Below are positions 1-8,967 of a DNA stretch of 64,000 nucleotides, in pieces. The notes beneath the pieces were generated by a model. It saw nothing but the letters and a program-made list of their open reading frames with translations, did no database searches and was not told the origin of the DNA. The position numbers and the translations under genes are program-made. The DNA lies in contig CAVQFB010000018.1 of the NCBI GenBank assembly GCA_963711675.1, positions 1-64,000 on the forward strand, given 5' to 3'. This DNA comes from CAVQFB01 sp963711675. Its GTDB lineage: Bacteria > Acidobacteriota > Terriglobia > Terriglobales > Acidobacteriaceae. Position 1 is the stretch's first letter. Each line of letters starts with the position of its first letter.

Positions 1-261
1 GATCTGCACCTTCACGGTTCCCGTTTCGTGGGCAGGATCGGACTGGATATGCTCCGTAGGCAGGCCAAGCGACCTCAGTCTGCCCAGCGCCTCCTCGCCA
101 AGAGCATCGTTTCCGACACGGCTTGCGGCCACGCCACGATTTCCCAGCAATGTCGTGATATACGCGAAGTTGGCCGGCGCTCCTCCGAGCTGCTTTCCGG
201 TGGGAAGAAGATCCCAGAGCAACTCTCCAATCCCGACGACGGTGAACGCGCCATCTCCCAT
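1..261 (-). CDS. PfkB-family sugar kinase, probably fructokinase (5' part, cut by window edge)
   Basis: Reading the minus strand from the ATG at 261-259 gives 87 open codons running off the left edge. The protein begins MGDGAFTVVGIGELLWDLLP, followed by GGAPANFAY and SRVGNDALGEEAL. This is the typical N-terminus of ribokinase/fructokinase-like PfkB kinases: an initial beta strand with GE..WD, then the GG.x.N sugar-binding motif. The family phosphorylates a sugar with ATP in the cytoplasm. Bacterial fructokinases often show the GE(L/I)LWD and GGAPAN pattern, so fructose is a reasonable but unproven substrate. The ATP-binding and catalytic C-terminal half lies outside the window. The start is preceded by a weak GGAAG. 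Confidence 0.85.
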   Translation of the reverse strand, partial: MGDGAFTVVGIGELLWDLLPTGKQLGGAPANFAYITTLLGNRGVAASRVGNDALGEEALGRLRSLGLPTEHIQSDPAHETGTVKVQI

Positions 262-291
262 TCAGTGCCGCTTCCAATCTCAAGATCCAGA

Positions 292-334
292 CCAACGACT
301 AACGGCCAACGACCAACGACCAAAAGCCAACGAC
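292..334. repeat. Four short CCAACGAC repeats in an intergenic gap
   Basis: The octamer CCAACGAC occurs at 292-299, 306-313, 313-320 and 327-334, between the sugar kinase start and the end of the TPR gene. The units are irregularly spaced, so this is a degenerate direct repeat rather than a clean tandem array. Function is unknown. Confidence 0.6.
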
Positions 335-343
335 TTATGCTTC

Positions 344-1414
344 CTACTCCTTCGCATCGATTGCCTGCCGCAGCTTCGACGCCTTTTGCAGTTCGGCTTC
401 CGCTTCATCGGTTCTGCCCATATCGCGGTAAGTCTGGCCCAGCAACTGATGGGGCATGGCGTTTCCGGGGTCCATGTTGATGGCGCGCTGTAGCGCGCGC
501 ACCGCTAATTCGAACTCTCCTTTTTTCTCCAGCACCTTCCCCATCAGGATGTAAGGACCAGTCGCGGTGGCATCCAGCCAGAGAGACCGCTGCAGCAGTC
601 TCTCGGCGTCGTCATATTTTTGTAGTCGCGAATAGGCATCCGCCAGCTTGTAATACGCAGGTGCGTATCCCGGATTGATTGCCAGTTCCTTTTGCAATTC
701 CGACGTCGCCTCCGGAATCTGCGACTTGAAAAGATACAGCTCTCCCAGCAGAAAGTGCGCCAGCGGCAGCTTCGGATCGAGTTCAATCGCCTTATGCCCA
801 TATTCTTCAGCGATCGGCACGAATTCCTGGCGCAGCAGCATTCGCGCCGTCAGAAGGTAGCTGGGTGCGGAATCGGGAGCAAGATCGAACATCCTGGCGA
901 ACGCCTGCCGGGCGTGCGCGTAGTCCTTATTCTGTATGTAGCAGATACCCAGGATGTACGAGGCGTCCACGTTCGCCCGCGGAAACCAGGTTTGCACTTT
1001 TTCAAGATAGGGAATCGCCTCCGAAGGATGCCCGGCAAGATAGTAGGAGAGACCCGTCAACTGAACGGCTTCGAGATCTGAAGAGTCTTCCCTCACTGCC
1101 TTGTTCAGATAGTCGACAGCTTTCAGATACTCGCTCTTCTTGTAATAGGCGATGCCCAGTTCGTGCGACAGCCCTTTGGGCGGATTGCTGCCCGCCTCCA
1201 GTCCCTGCAGCTCCGCGATAGCCGCATCGTAGTTCCCTTGCTGAAGAAGAATTCTCGCGTGAGAGATAGTCGCGGAAGCAGCCTGAGCCGGTGTCCCTAC
1301 GGGGGCAGTTTGCGGGTCCGGACCTGCTTGTCCCGCTGCGACTCCTCTCAACAGGAGCAGAAGAGCGACGGCACCGAGAGCTGGATGTGCGAAAAATCTT
1401 CTTGGGCGAATCAT
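344..1414 (-). CDS. Secreted tetratricopeptide repeat (TPR) protein
   Basis: About 356 residues. The N-terminus (MIRPRRFFAHP, then a leucine/valine-rich stretch ending near AAGQAG) is a Sec signal peptide. The rest is a run of TPR units of 34 residues with the usual pattern, for example LGIAYYKKSEYLKAVDYLNKA, LLGELYLFKSQIPEATSEL and LGQTYRDMGRTDEAEAEL. TPR solenoids bind protein partners, and this one would act in the periplasm. An upstream in-frame TTG at 1438 would add eight residues. The ATG at 1414 was preferred because it puts the basic residues directly before the hydrophobic core. It lies downstream of the broken receptor gene on the same strand, with a terminator between them, so it is probably a separate transcript. 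The specific role is unknown. Confidence 0.85.
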   Translation of the reverse strand: MIRPRRFFAHPALGAVALLLLLRGVAAGQAGPDPQTAPVGTPAQAASATISHARILLQQGNYDAAIAELQGLEAGSNPPKGLSHELGIAYYKKSEYLKAVDYLNKAVREDSSDLEAVQLTGLSYYLAGHPSEAIPYLEKVQTWFPRANVDASYILGICYIQNKDYAHARQAFARMFDLAPDSAPSYLLTARMLLRQEFVPIAEEYGHKAIELDPKLPLAHFLLGELYLFKSQIPEATSELQKELAINPGYAPAYYKLADAYSRLQKYDDAERLLQRSLWLDATATGPYILMGKVLEKKGEFELAVRALQRAINMDPGNAMPHQLLGQTYRDMGRTDEAEAELQKASKLRQAIDAKE

Positions 1415-1435
1415 CTTGACCGTGCGATTAGAACA

Positions 1436-1468
1436 CAAAAAAGAAGGAGGGAGTCAGTGACTCCCTCC
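1436..1468 (-). terminator. Rho-independent terminator of the TonB-dependent receptor gene
   Basis: GGAGGGAGTCA (1446-1456) and TGACTCCCTCC (1458-1468) form an 11-bp inverted repeat around one base. On the minus strand the stem is followed by TTCTTTTTTGTG. It sits 25 bp beyond the receptor stop codon (1495-1493), as expected for its terminator. Confidence 0.8.
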
Positions 1469-1492
1469 TGTCAACAGTCCTGCATTCGATCT

Positions 1493-4400
1493 TTAGAAGT
1501 CGAACCGGATTGCGAACTGCAGTTGCCGCATGGTCGTGCCGCCCTCAAGGCTGGTGATTTTCCCGTTGTTGCCGCCCGAGCAATCAATGCAAGTTTGTGC
1601 GCCATTGTTTGCGCTGAAAGCATACACCGGGTGGTTGAAGACATTGAAGGCGTCCATGCGGAACTGCGCGTTGAACTTCTCCGTGACGAAGAACTTCTTC
1701 ACCACAGACAGATCAGAGTAGAACCCCGCCGGCCCATGGAAGCCGTTCCTGCCGATGTTGCCCAAGCGGCCGCTTCCCGGATCTGCGAAGGCTCCGGGCG
1801 TTCGTGACGATGTTGGCAACCGGAGTGTAGTAGGTAATGGTGTGAGCGACCGGATCGAGCGAACCGAGGCCTGTGTGGAACGAACCATTTCCCTTGTTTG
1901 GACGGCATACGCCCACATCTTCTTCGCTGCCGCATTCGCCGAAACTGGGCGTCCAGGGCAGACCACTGCTCCAGTTGGTGGTGTTGCTCATCTGCCATCC
2001 ACCTACCAGATAGTTCTCGGCTTTGCTTGCGTTGCCCAGGTAGGACTTGCCCTTGCCGAAAGGCAGCTCGTACACCGTGTTCAGCACCCATACCTGGTTG
2101 CGATTGAAGTCAACCGGTCCCCACGCAACCGAATGGTTGATCGCGTAGTAGTTGCTGTCGTAGCCATTGGCGTGCGAGAAGGTGTAGTGAGTGATGAACT
2201 GCAGCCCTTGGGTGAACCGCTTCTCCACCTTGGCTTCGAACGCGTTGTACGTGCTGCCCGCGTCGTTGCCGTAGTAATTGCCCAAGTCGAACGGGATATT
2301 TGGGACAGTGGCCACGCGGATTCTGCGACGTGCGCGGTGAATCCCGGTATTTGTTGTGTCCGGGTTGGCGGGATTGCACCACCAAGTCTGTTCCGGTCCG
2401 AGGCGCGGGTTCACATCGTAGTTCGGTCCGTCTCCGGCGAAACCGTGCGTTCCCTTGCTTCCCACGTAGGCGACTTCGCACGTAATCGAGTTCGTGAGTT
2501 GGTGCTGTACAGTGGCGTTCCACGCATCCACCAACGGCAGGACTTGCCTGATCGGACGGATGTGCGTGCCACCCACCTGACCACCAAGATCGAGAACGGA
2601 ATCATGCCCGTTGGAGGGAACCGGCGGGAAATGTGGCACGCGATCGGGCCGTGGTCCGTCAGGGAGAACACGGAGACTTTGCTCCCGGCAGGCGCCAGCG
2701 GATTGAACGCGGTCGCATCGAGGTTCTGCTTCAACAGCACCGGCAGGTTCTGGGTCACGGTGTGTCCGAAGTTCGAGCCGAACACGCCAATGTCATAGCT
2801 ACGGCCATAGCCCATGCGAACGACCGTCTTCGGGTCACACTGGTAAGCGATACCCAGGCGCGGAGCGAACGCTTTGTAAGGTGTTATCCAACGTTGCCGT
2901 TCAGGCCGATACGACCGAAGCCAGCGACGCGAATGGCGCCGGTGCCGCCCAAGTCGACGATGTTCGCGAAGCCGCCGTTGCCTTTGGCGTTGACCGACTC
3001 AGGGAAGTAGATTTCCCAGCGTAGCCCGTAGTTGATGGTCAGCTTTGGGTTGCGCGCCAGGTATCCTGTCCGTAGAAGAACCAGCGCTTCTGCCGTTCGG
3101 CTGCGTTGTTGGCGCCAGGGAGATTCGGGATTGTTGACGTAGCGCGCGAACGAGGTAACATCGCCCAAGCAGGAACGTCGCCAGGTCCAGCCCGCCGTTG
3201 CCAGCATTCGATGTTGCCTCGCGGACTGAAGTAGTATTCCCCGGTGCGGTTGTTGTCGCTGGGGATGCGCAGGTTCATGGCGTAGCGGATGTCCGCGCCG
3301 AACTTGATCTGGTGGTTGCCTCGTATCTTGGTCCAGTTGTTGACGAACTGGAACTGCTGCTCGCTTTCGGTGAGCGGGCAGTTGCAGCGGCCGACGCCCA
3401 GAGCCATCGCCAAAGCTTGAAATGAAGCAGCCTTGGCCGCCGTTGTTGCTAGCGCAGCCCTGGCCGCTGATCGGATCCGGGCCGAGCAGTTGAAGAATCC
3501 CAGACCTGCCGTCTTGGGATCGCTCGTGTTGGCACCGGGAATTCCGAAAGCTGTCATCGGAGTTCCACCATCGGGCTTCTGTGTCTGTGGGTTGTATTTG
3601 AAATAGCCGAAGCGGAAGTCTGTCAACAGCGAAGTGCTGAACGTCTTGGTGAAGCCGCTTGCCAAGCTGTAGTTGTGGGTGATCGAGCTTCCCGCCAAAC
3701 CGAGCAGTCCGTTGCCCGGTCCGCCCAGAGCTCCCAGTATTCCCTTACCAGAAAGATTGAAGTAGTCAAGACTGAAGCGCCCGAACACATTCACAGTGGA
3801 ACTGGCGTTGTAGTCGATTCGAGTGTCGAAGCCGTTTTGCTTGAAGGGACCCGAACCAGCGCCCGCAAGGTTATTGATGATACTGACCGTTACCGGCCGG
3901 ATACTGGGCCAAGATCGCGGCCGCCGCGGGCGAGATCCTGTCAATCGGGATCAGGTTGCCAGGCAAATGCCGTCCGGCTTGGCCCCCGTCGCATCTCCCG
4001 TTTTCGGGTCGTAAATCTGCCCTCCGCCGGCTAACACCGGCCGTCAGATACTCGCTTAGATCGCAGAACCCGGCGTGGTGTTGGTAGCGGTATTGCAGGT
4101 CTGATGAACCTTGGAGGTCGGAACAGTGAAGGTCCGCTGACGCCGTTGGTCTGGCGCGTTCCTTGGTAGTCGCCAAAGAAGAACAGCTTGTCCTTGATGA
4201 TCGGACCGCCGATGGTGCCGCCGAACTGCGCCAACGTGATCGCGGAAGAAAACGTCCGGTGAGTGGATCCTTCGTAGACTGCGTGAACGGATCGCGTGCT
4301 TGCTGCGCGTCCGAACGACGGAACCAGAAGCCGCTGCCATGGAGTCTGATTGCTGCCTGATTTGGTCTGGGCGGTCACGACGCTCGACACGGCTTTGCCA

Positions 4401-5105
4401 AACTCCGCGTCGTAGTTCTGCAACGAAACCTTGGCTTCTGTTACCGCGTCCAGGTTTGGATTCACGACGATGATCCCAAGAATCGGATCCTGGTTGTCGG
4501 TGCCATCCAGCTCGAACGCGGTTCCGCTGAAGTGCTGCCCCTGCGTAAAGATCTGCTGGCTGCCTTGCGGATTTTCGGTCGCAGCGTGGCTCCAGCCCAC
4601 GATTTTTTGCGAACCGGGCGCAAGTCAGCTGCAAGGTGGTGAAGTTGCGGTTCAGGATGGGAACATCCTCGACGTACTTCTCATTGAAGCTGGTGGCGAC
4701 GTCGGAGCGGTCCGTCTTAAGCTGCGGAGCCTCGGCTGTGACTTCCACGGACTCGCTCGTGGAGCCAACCTGGAATTGCAGGTCGATTCGTGAACCAGCG
4801 TCAGCCGAGACTTGGATGTCTTTCTGCTCGGACACCTTGAAACCCGGCGCCTCGACCTTGATTGAATAGACATCCGGAACAAGGTGCGTCACCGAGTAGT
4901 TGCCATCGGCGTTGGTAGTTGTAGAGTCTTCGCTACCTTTGCGCTGGTTGGTTACAGTCACCTTTGCGTTTGGAACCGCCGCGCCTTGCGGGTCAGTCAC
5001 GGTGCCCAAAATACTTCCATACACCGCTTGGCCGTACGCTGCGGCAGACCACATACAGCAAATCAGCCCCAACAACACAGAGTTCAGGATCAATGACTTC
5101 TTCAT
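1493..5105 (-). pseudogene. TonB-dependent receptor with carboxypeptidase-regulatory-like domain, broken by many indels
   Basis: The ATG at 5105 is preceded by GGAGGGGAGAG. It starts a protein with a signal peptide (MKKSLILNSVLLGLICCMWS, cleavage after AAAYGQA), a carboxypeptidase-regulatory-like beta-sandwich (GTVTDPQGAAVPNAKVTV, about residues 30-115), a plug domain (VEDVPILNRNFTTL, FELDGTDNQDP) and a large barrel (FGGTIGGPIIKDKLFFFGDY, FRMDAFNVFNHPVY) ending in RFDF. Intact it would be about 1,190 residues, an Oar-like outer-membrane receptor common in acidobacteria. The reading frame changes at least ten times, for example near 4617, 4345, 4255, 4137, 4080, 3190, 2880, 2640 and 1800. The protein sequence is well preserved on both sides of each break. 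Either the gene is recently inactivated or the consensus is poor here. The substrate is unknown. Confidence 0.85.
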
Positions 5106-5666
5106 CGCTCTCCCCTCCTACGCCACCAGAACGCCGAAGTTAACTCTTCCGCTGTTCTGACCTCCTGCGAGGTTGACTTCATCCAGGAAAACTTGAGCCT
5201 TGAGAATTCACTTGTGACCCAGAGCGGGTCTTAAGAAGATCAAGCGACTCCCCACGGCACCCCAATTCGCACAGAATTACCTGCCCTACTTCACAGCAGC
5301 TGACTTCCCAAAGCTTTCTAGCTATCTAAGTACCTGATTGCAAAGCGAAACGATGTCGTCTCATCCACTGCTTCATATGCTTTTCAGAAATTTTCCAAAT
5401 TTGAACTATGGAAAAAGGTAGGCGTGATTCGTCCTCACAACCCATCTTTAAAATGGTAGATCGACGCGAAGCCTCGTGAAATCTGTGGTTTAGTGGAAAA
5501 CGATTCACCGAGTTACGCATCCTTTCGTACCATTCGACGCTCATTGTGGCCGCAACGTCTTAGCAGAAAAACAGATGCAACGATTCCGTTTCATCACGTC
5601 TGATACGGTTACCGAAGCAAAGTCTTATCTTGCAGTGAAATCGGCGGCTTGTTACCTTGTTGTGAC
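5106..5666. other. Divergent intergenic region between receptor and regulator-like gene
   Basis: About 560 bp with no convincing gene. One 72-codon minus-strand reading frame (5326-5544) has no recognisable motif and AT-rich composition. The stretch presumably carries the back-to-back promoters of the receptor (minus) and the membrane-anchored regulator-like gene (plus). No clear operator palindrome was seen. Confidence 0.5.
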
Positions 5667-6929
5667 ATGAGTGTTACAGGTGTTCGTATGGCTCGGAGGG
5701 AAGAGTACTTCACAGAGATCGAGAAGATCACACAGAGCAAGGTCCTGCATGGCTCCGAGTCGCTCTGCAAGATGCTCCGATATCTGGCGGAGCAGGCCGT
5801 CGAGCACCCTGGTGTATCACTGAAGGAATATCAAATCGCAACCGAAGTTTTTGGACGCCCGGCAGACTTCGATCCCCAATCTGATTCCACAATTCGCGTT
5901 CAGGCCGGACGGTTGCGTTTGAAGCTGGCTGAGTACTACGCCACCGAAGGTGCGGCGGACGCGATCATCGCCGAGATGCCAAAAGGGGCGTATGCCCTCT
6001 CGTTTCACCACCGTGCGTCTGTTGTCAAACCCGGCTCGGGCCTGCCGGATTCGCTCGACGCGGGCTCTGCGTCGGGACGGGCCGGCAAGAGTTGGGCGAT
6101 CGCGGTGGTCCTCCTGTCGATCCTCCTGGCCGTCTGTGTGGTGACGATCGCAATGCTGCTCCAGGCTCGGAATGGGTCAAAGGTCGCGGCCTCCGCAGAG
6201 ACTGAACCGGTGCCGCAGGTCTTTCGGGAGTTTTGGAACGGCGTCTTCTCGGATTCGGAAGAACCGTGGCTCATCTTCAGCAATGGCGCTTTCGTAGGGC
6301 GACCCGAAACTGGCATGCGCTATTTCGATGCCACGCACGACACTCGCAACCAGATTCTCGACCACTACACCGGCGTCGGAGAAGTCTTGGCAGTCCACAA
6401 CATCGATCATGTGTTCGGCTTGCTTCGACGCGGCATAAGGGTGAAACGCGGCAGTCTGTTTTCACTCGATGACGCCAAGAACAACGATCTCATCTTCGTC
6501 GGTTCGCCGGAAGAGAACCTCACTCTCAGAGAAATCCCCAACTCGCAGGAGTTTGTGTTCAAGCGGTTCAACATCACTCCGCGAAAAGGCGTGGCAATCC
6601 TCAATGTGCATCCCCAGCCTGGCGAGGAGAAAGTGTTCTTCGCCAGCGCCGCAGATCAGCCCCTGACCGAGGACTATGCGGTCGTGGCGTATCTTAAGGG
6701 CCTGAATCCCACACGCTCCGTGCTCATCCTTGCCGGAACGACGACCATCGGCACGCAGGCTGCCGCGGAATTTGTCTGCAGCCCGAATCTGCTGCGAGAC
6801 CTGCTGCAGAGGCTCAACGTCTCGAATGCAGATCAGGTGAAACCCTTTGAAGCACTTCTGCGGGTTAAAGTGACGCAAGGCGTGCCGGTGGAAACACAAG
6901 TCCTCTCACTGCGTAAGAGTGCGCAGTAA
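5667..6929 (+). CDS. Membrane-anchored winged-helix-like regulator protein
   Basis: About 420 residues. Residues about 10-110 form a cytoplasmic domain with KMLRYLAEQAVE, LKEYQIATEVFGRPADF, STIRVQAGRLRLKLAEYY and EMPKGAYALSF. This pattern recurs at the N-terminus of many acidobacterial TolB/TPR membrane proteins and resembles a DNA-binding winged helix. A single transmembrane helix follows (AIAVVLLSILLAVCVVTIAML, about 142-165). The remaining 250 residues would be periplasmic and are not assigned to a family. The layout matches ToxR/CadC-type one-component regulators. It is divergent from the TonB-dependent receptor, so it may control it (inference). An in-frame TTG at 5649 and an ATG at 5688 are alternative starts. 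None has a strong ribosome-binding site. Confidence 0.7.
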   Translation: MSVTGVRMARREEYFTEIEKITQSKVLHGSESLCKMLRYLAEQAVEHPGVSLKEYQIATEVFGRPADFDPQSDSTIRVQAGRLRLKLAEYYATEGAADAIIAEMPKGAYALSFHHRASVVKPGSGLPDSLDAGSASGRAGKSWAIAVVLLSILLAVCVVTIAMLLQARNGSKVAASAETEPVPQVFREFWNGVFSDSEEPWLIFSNGAFVGRPETGMRYFDATHDTRNQILDHYTGVGEVLAVHNIDHVFGLLRRGIRVKRGSLFSLDDAKNNDLIFVGSPEENLTLREIPNSQEFVFKRFNITPRKGVAILNVHPQPGEEKVFFASAADQPLTEDYAVVAYLKGLNPTRSVLILAGTTTIGTQAAAEFVCSPNLLRDLLQRLNVSNADQVKPFEALLRVKVTQGVPVETQVLSLRKSAQ

Positions 6930-6941
6930 GCGTCGCGCCGT

Positions 6942-8738
6942 TCAGAGGGCAGGCGGCGCCAGTGTCGGATCCAGTTCGTTGGCCTTCTTGAATTCCTGTC
7001 CGGCCTCGGCTTTCTCGCCTTTGCGCAACAGCGCGACTCCTAACTGATAGTGCGCTTCCGCATAACCGGGGACGATCCCGATCGCGGTGCGAAACTGCGA
7101 GATCGCGCCCTCCAGATCCCCGATGCCGAGCAACCGCTTGCCGGAATTCGTCGCGAACGTCGCTGCCTGCATGCCGGTTCTTTCTTTGCTGATTTCCGCC
7201 GCCGCCTTTGATTCGGCTTCCGCTCCTGCCGTGTCTCCCTGCTGACGCAACACCGCCGCCAAGGTCGTATGCGCGCCCACAAAATCTGGCTGAAGCCGGA
7301 TCGCCTCCCGCAGAGCTTTTGCCGCCTCGGGCAGCTGGTTCATTTGCTTGTAGACCGTTCCCAGCGTGTAGCGCGCCTCAGCGTAGTCAGGTTTGATGTC
7401 GATCGCGGACTGCAGTTGTTGCGCAGCTTTTGCGAAATCGCCCTTCTGCCACAACGTAACGCCGAGTGTGTAGTACGCGTCCGCCAGCTTGGGATCGAGG
7501 CGCGTCGCTTCTTCCAACTGGGAGATGGCTCCCGGCAAGTCGTCCTTAAATTTCAGAGCCAGCGCGAGGTCATAGTGAAGATGAGCCTGATCAGGCGCGG
7601 TTTTGAGCGCCTGCTGAAGTTCCTGCACGGCAGCGTCGAAATCGGACTTCTGCAGATACGCCACACCCAGGTTTCCCTGGTATCCCACATCCTCGGGCCG
7701 CAACTTGAGCGCTGCCTGAAACTCCTTCACGGCGGCATCCCCTTCGCCGTGCTGCATCAATGCTACGCCGAGATTGTTGTGAGCTTCAGGGTCGTTTGGA
7801 GTGAGTTCAACAACCTTCGAGAAGACAGCTGCTGCTTTCTCAGGATGTCCCGATCGTTGCAGCATCAATCCCAGCTTTGTCTGGACTGCCGCCGAGTCCG
7901 GCCGAAGGACTGCGGCTTCCTGATAAGCCCGCAGCGCACCCTCGAAGTCGCCTTTGCTCTCCAGCGCACTACCCAGTGTGTAGATGGCGGTCGCGTCCTG
8001 TGGTTGAAGCCTGACTGCCTTCTCCAGTTCTTCTTTAGCGCCGTCCGCATCTCCGGTGGTGAGCAAAGCAGCGCCGAGGTGGAAGTGCGCAGGCTCATAC
8101 TGGGAGTCAAGTTTCAGTGCTGACCGGAATTCCTCGTCCGCCGCCGGAAGTTGCTGGCTCTGCGCCAGCAGCGTACCCAGTTCGTCATGCAGGTCGGGCC
8201 GCTTCGGCTCGAGCGCCGTGGCACGCCGAAGTTCCGCTGTCGCACCTTCAAGATTGTGTTGGAAGGCTAGTCCATGTCCCAACGCCCGGTGAGCCTCGGA
8301 ATCTTTCGGCGCCAGACGCACCGCTTCCCGTGCTTCGGCGATCGCCTCGTCGATCTCGCCTTTCTTGCCCAGGGCATTGGCCAGATTGATGTGCGCCTGC
8401 ACAAAGCCAGGTTTGATCTCAAGCGCCGTACGGAACTGGGCAATCGCGGCGTCCGGCTCTCCCTGCATCACCATCACCCAGCCAAGCGAGTTGTGACCCT
8501 CCGGACTGCGTGGCAGAAGCTCGACCGCCTTCTCGAACGCCTGGCGCGCCGAGTCCAGATCGCGCTCACGCAGCGCCTTCATGCCTTCCGCATAAGCGGC
8601 CTTGCCTTCCGCCGCGGCGCTTTTTACGGTACTGGTATCTTGTCCGGAAACGGGCAGAGCCGCGACGGCACCAAGCAGTAAGACTGCAAGGGTCGAGACG
8701 AGAAACAAGGTGCGATGATGAGAGTGTCTATCGGTCAC
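6942..8738 (-). CDS. Large secreted TPR protein
   Basis: 598 residues from a GTG start. The N-terminus (MTDRHSHHRTLFLVSTLAVL, continuing to PVSGQD) is a Sec signal peptide. Almost all the remainder is TPR units, roughly fifteen, with strongly repeated cores such as NLGVALMQHGEGDAAVKEFQ, NLGVAYLQKSDFDAAVQELQ and YTLGVTLWQKGDFAKAAQQL. It is probably a periplasmic scaffold. It converges on the regulator-like gene with only 12 bp between the stops. Its 5' end faces the FG-GAP/CRTAC1 gene across a 229-bp gap. TPR and FG-GAP/ASPIC proteins are frequent neighbours in acidobacteria, but no joint function is established. Confidence 0.85.
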   Translation of the reverse strand: MTDRHSHHRTLFLVSTLAVLLLGAVAALPVSGQDTSTVKSAAAEGKAAYAEGMKALRERDLDSARQAFEKAVELLPRSPEGHNSLGWVMVMQGEPDAAIAQFRTALEIKPGFVQAHINLANALGKKGEIDEAIAEAREAVRLAPKDSEAHRALGHGLAFQHNLEGATAELRRATALEPKRPDLHDELGTLLAQSQQLPAADEEFRSALKLDSQYEPAHFHLGAALLTTGDADGAKEELEKAVRLQPQDATAIYTLGSALESKGDFEGALRAYQEAAVLRPDSAAVQTKLGLMLQRSGHPEKAAAVFSKVVELTPNDPEAHNNLGVALMQHGEGDAAVKEFQAALKLRPEDVGYQGNLGVAYLQKSDFDAAVQELQQALKTAPDQAHLHYDLALALKFKDDLPGAISQLEEATRLDPKLADAYYTLGVTLWQKGDFAKAAQQLQSAIDIKPDYAEARYTLGTVYKQMNQLPEAAKALREAIRLQPDFVGAHTTLAAVLRQQGDTAGAEAESKAAAEISKERTGMQAATFATNSGKRLLGIGDLEGAISQFRTAIGIVPGYAEAHYQLGVALLRKGEKAEAGQEFKKANELDPTLAPPAL

Positions 8739-8820
8739 GAGAAATTCCGTCGAGCAAGCTCTTTACAAATACTACTATCCTCAAGTGCTCCATCCACGTA
8801 AGACCGGGGACTCCATGTGG

Positions 8821-8850
8821 TCACGTGGGGACGGACGCCCTCGTCCGTCC
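8821..8850. repeat. Intergenic stem-loop repeat, GGACGGAC type (copy 1)
   Basis: GGACGGAC (8829-8836), loop GCCCTC, GTCCGTCC (8843-8850) form an 8-bp perfect stem in the gap between the divergent TPR and FG-GAP genes. A related core (GCCCTCGyCC) occurs at 35338-35367 and, inverted, at 17535-17555, so this looks like a short interspersed genomic repeat. Confidence 0.55.
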
Positions 8851-8967
8851 ATGCGCAGCGAGGGTCCGTTCGAAACCGAAGCTGCCCGGCCCGTCGCAGC
8901 CGAGCTGCTTAGCTCTTCGTCTGCCTTGACCGTCTCTCCGCCCGGCCCCTAGTATTCCAATTGGGTC

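Noticed and set aside
344..1438. Longer TPR protein starting at the TTG at 1438
   Set aside because: The extra eight residues add nothing to the signal peptide and the ATG at 1414 is a normal start. Both remain possible.
5326..5544. Small minus-strand gene in the receptor/regulator intergenic region
   Set aside because: 72 codons, AT-rich, no motif and no ribosome-binding site.
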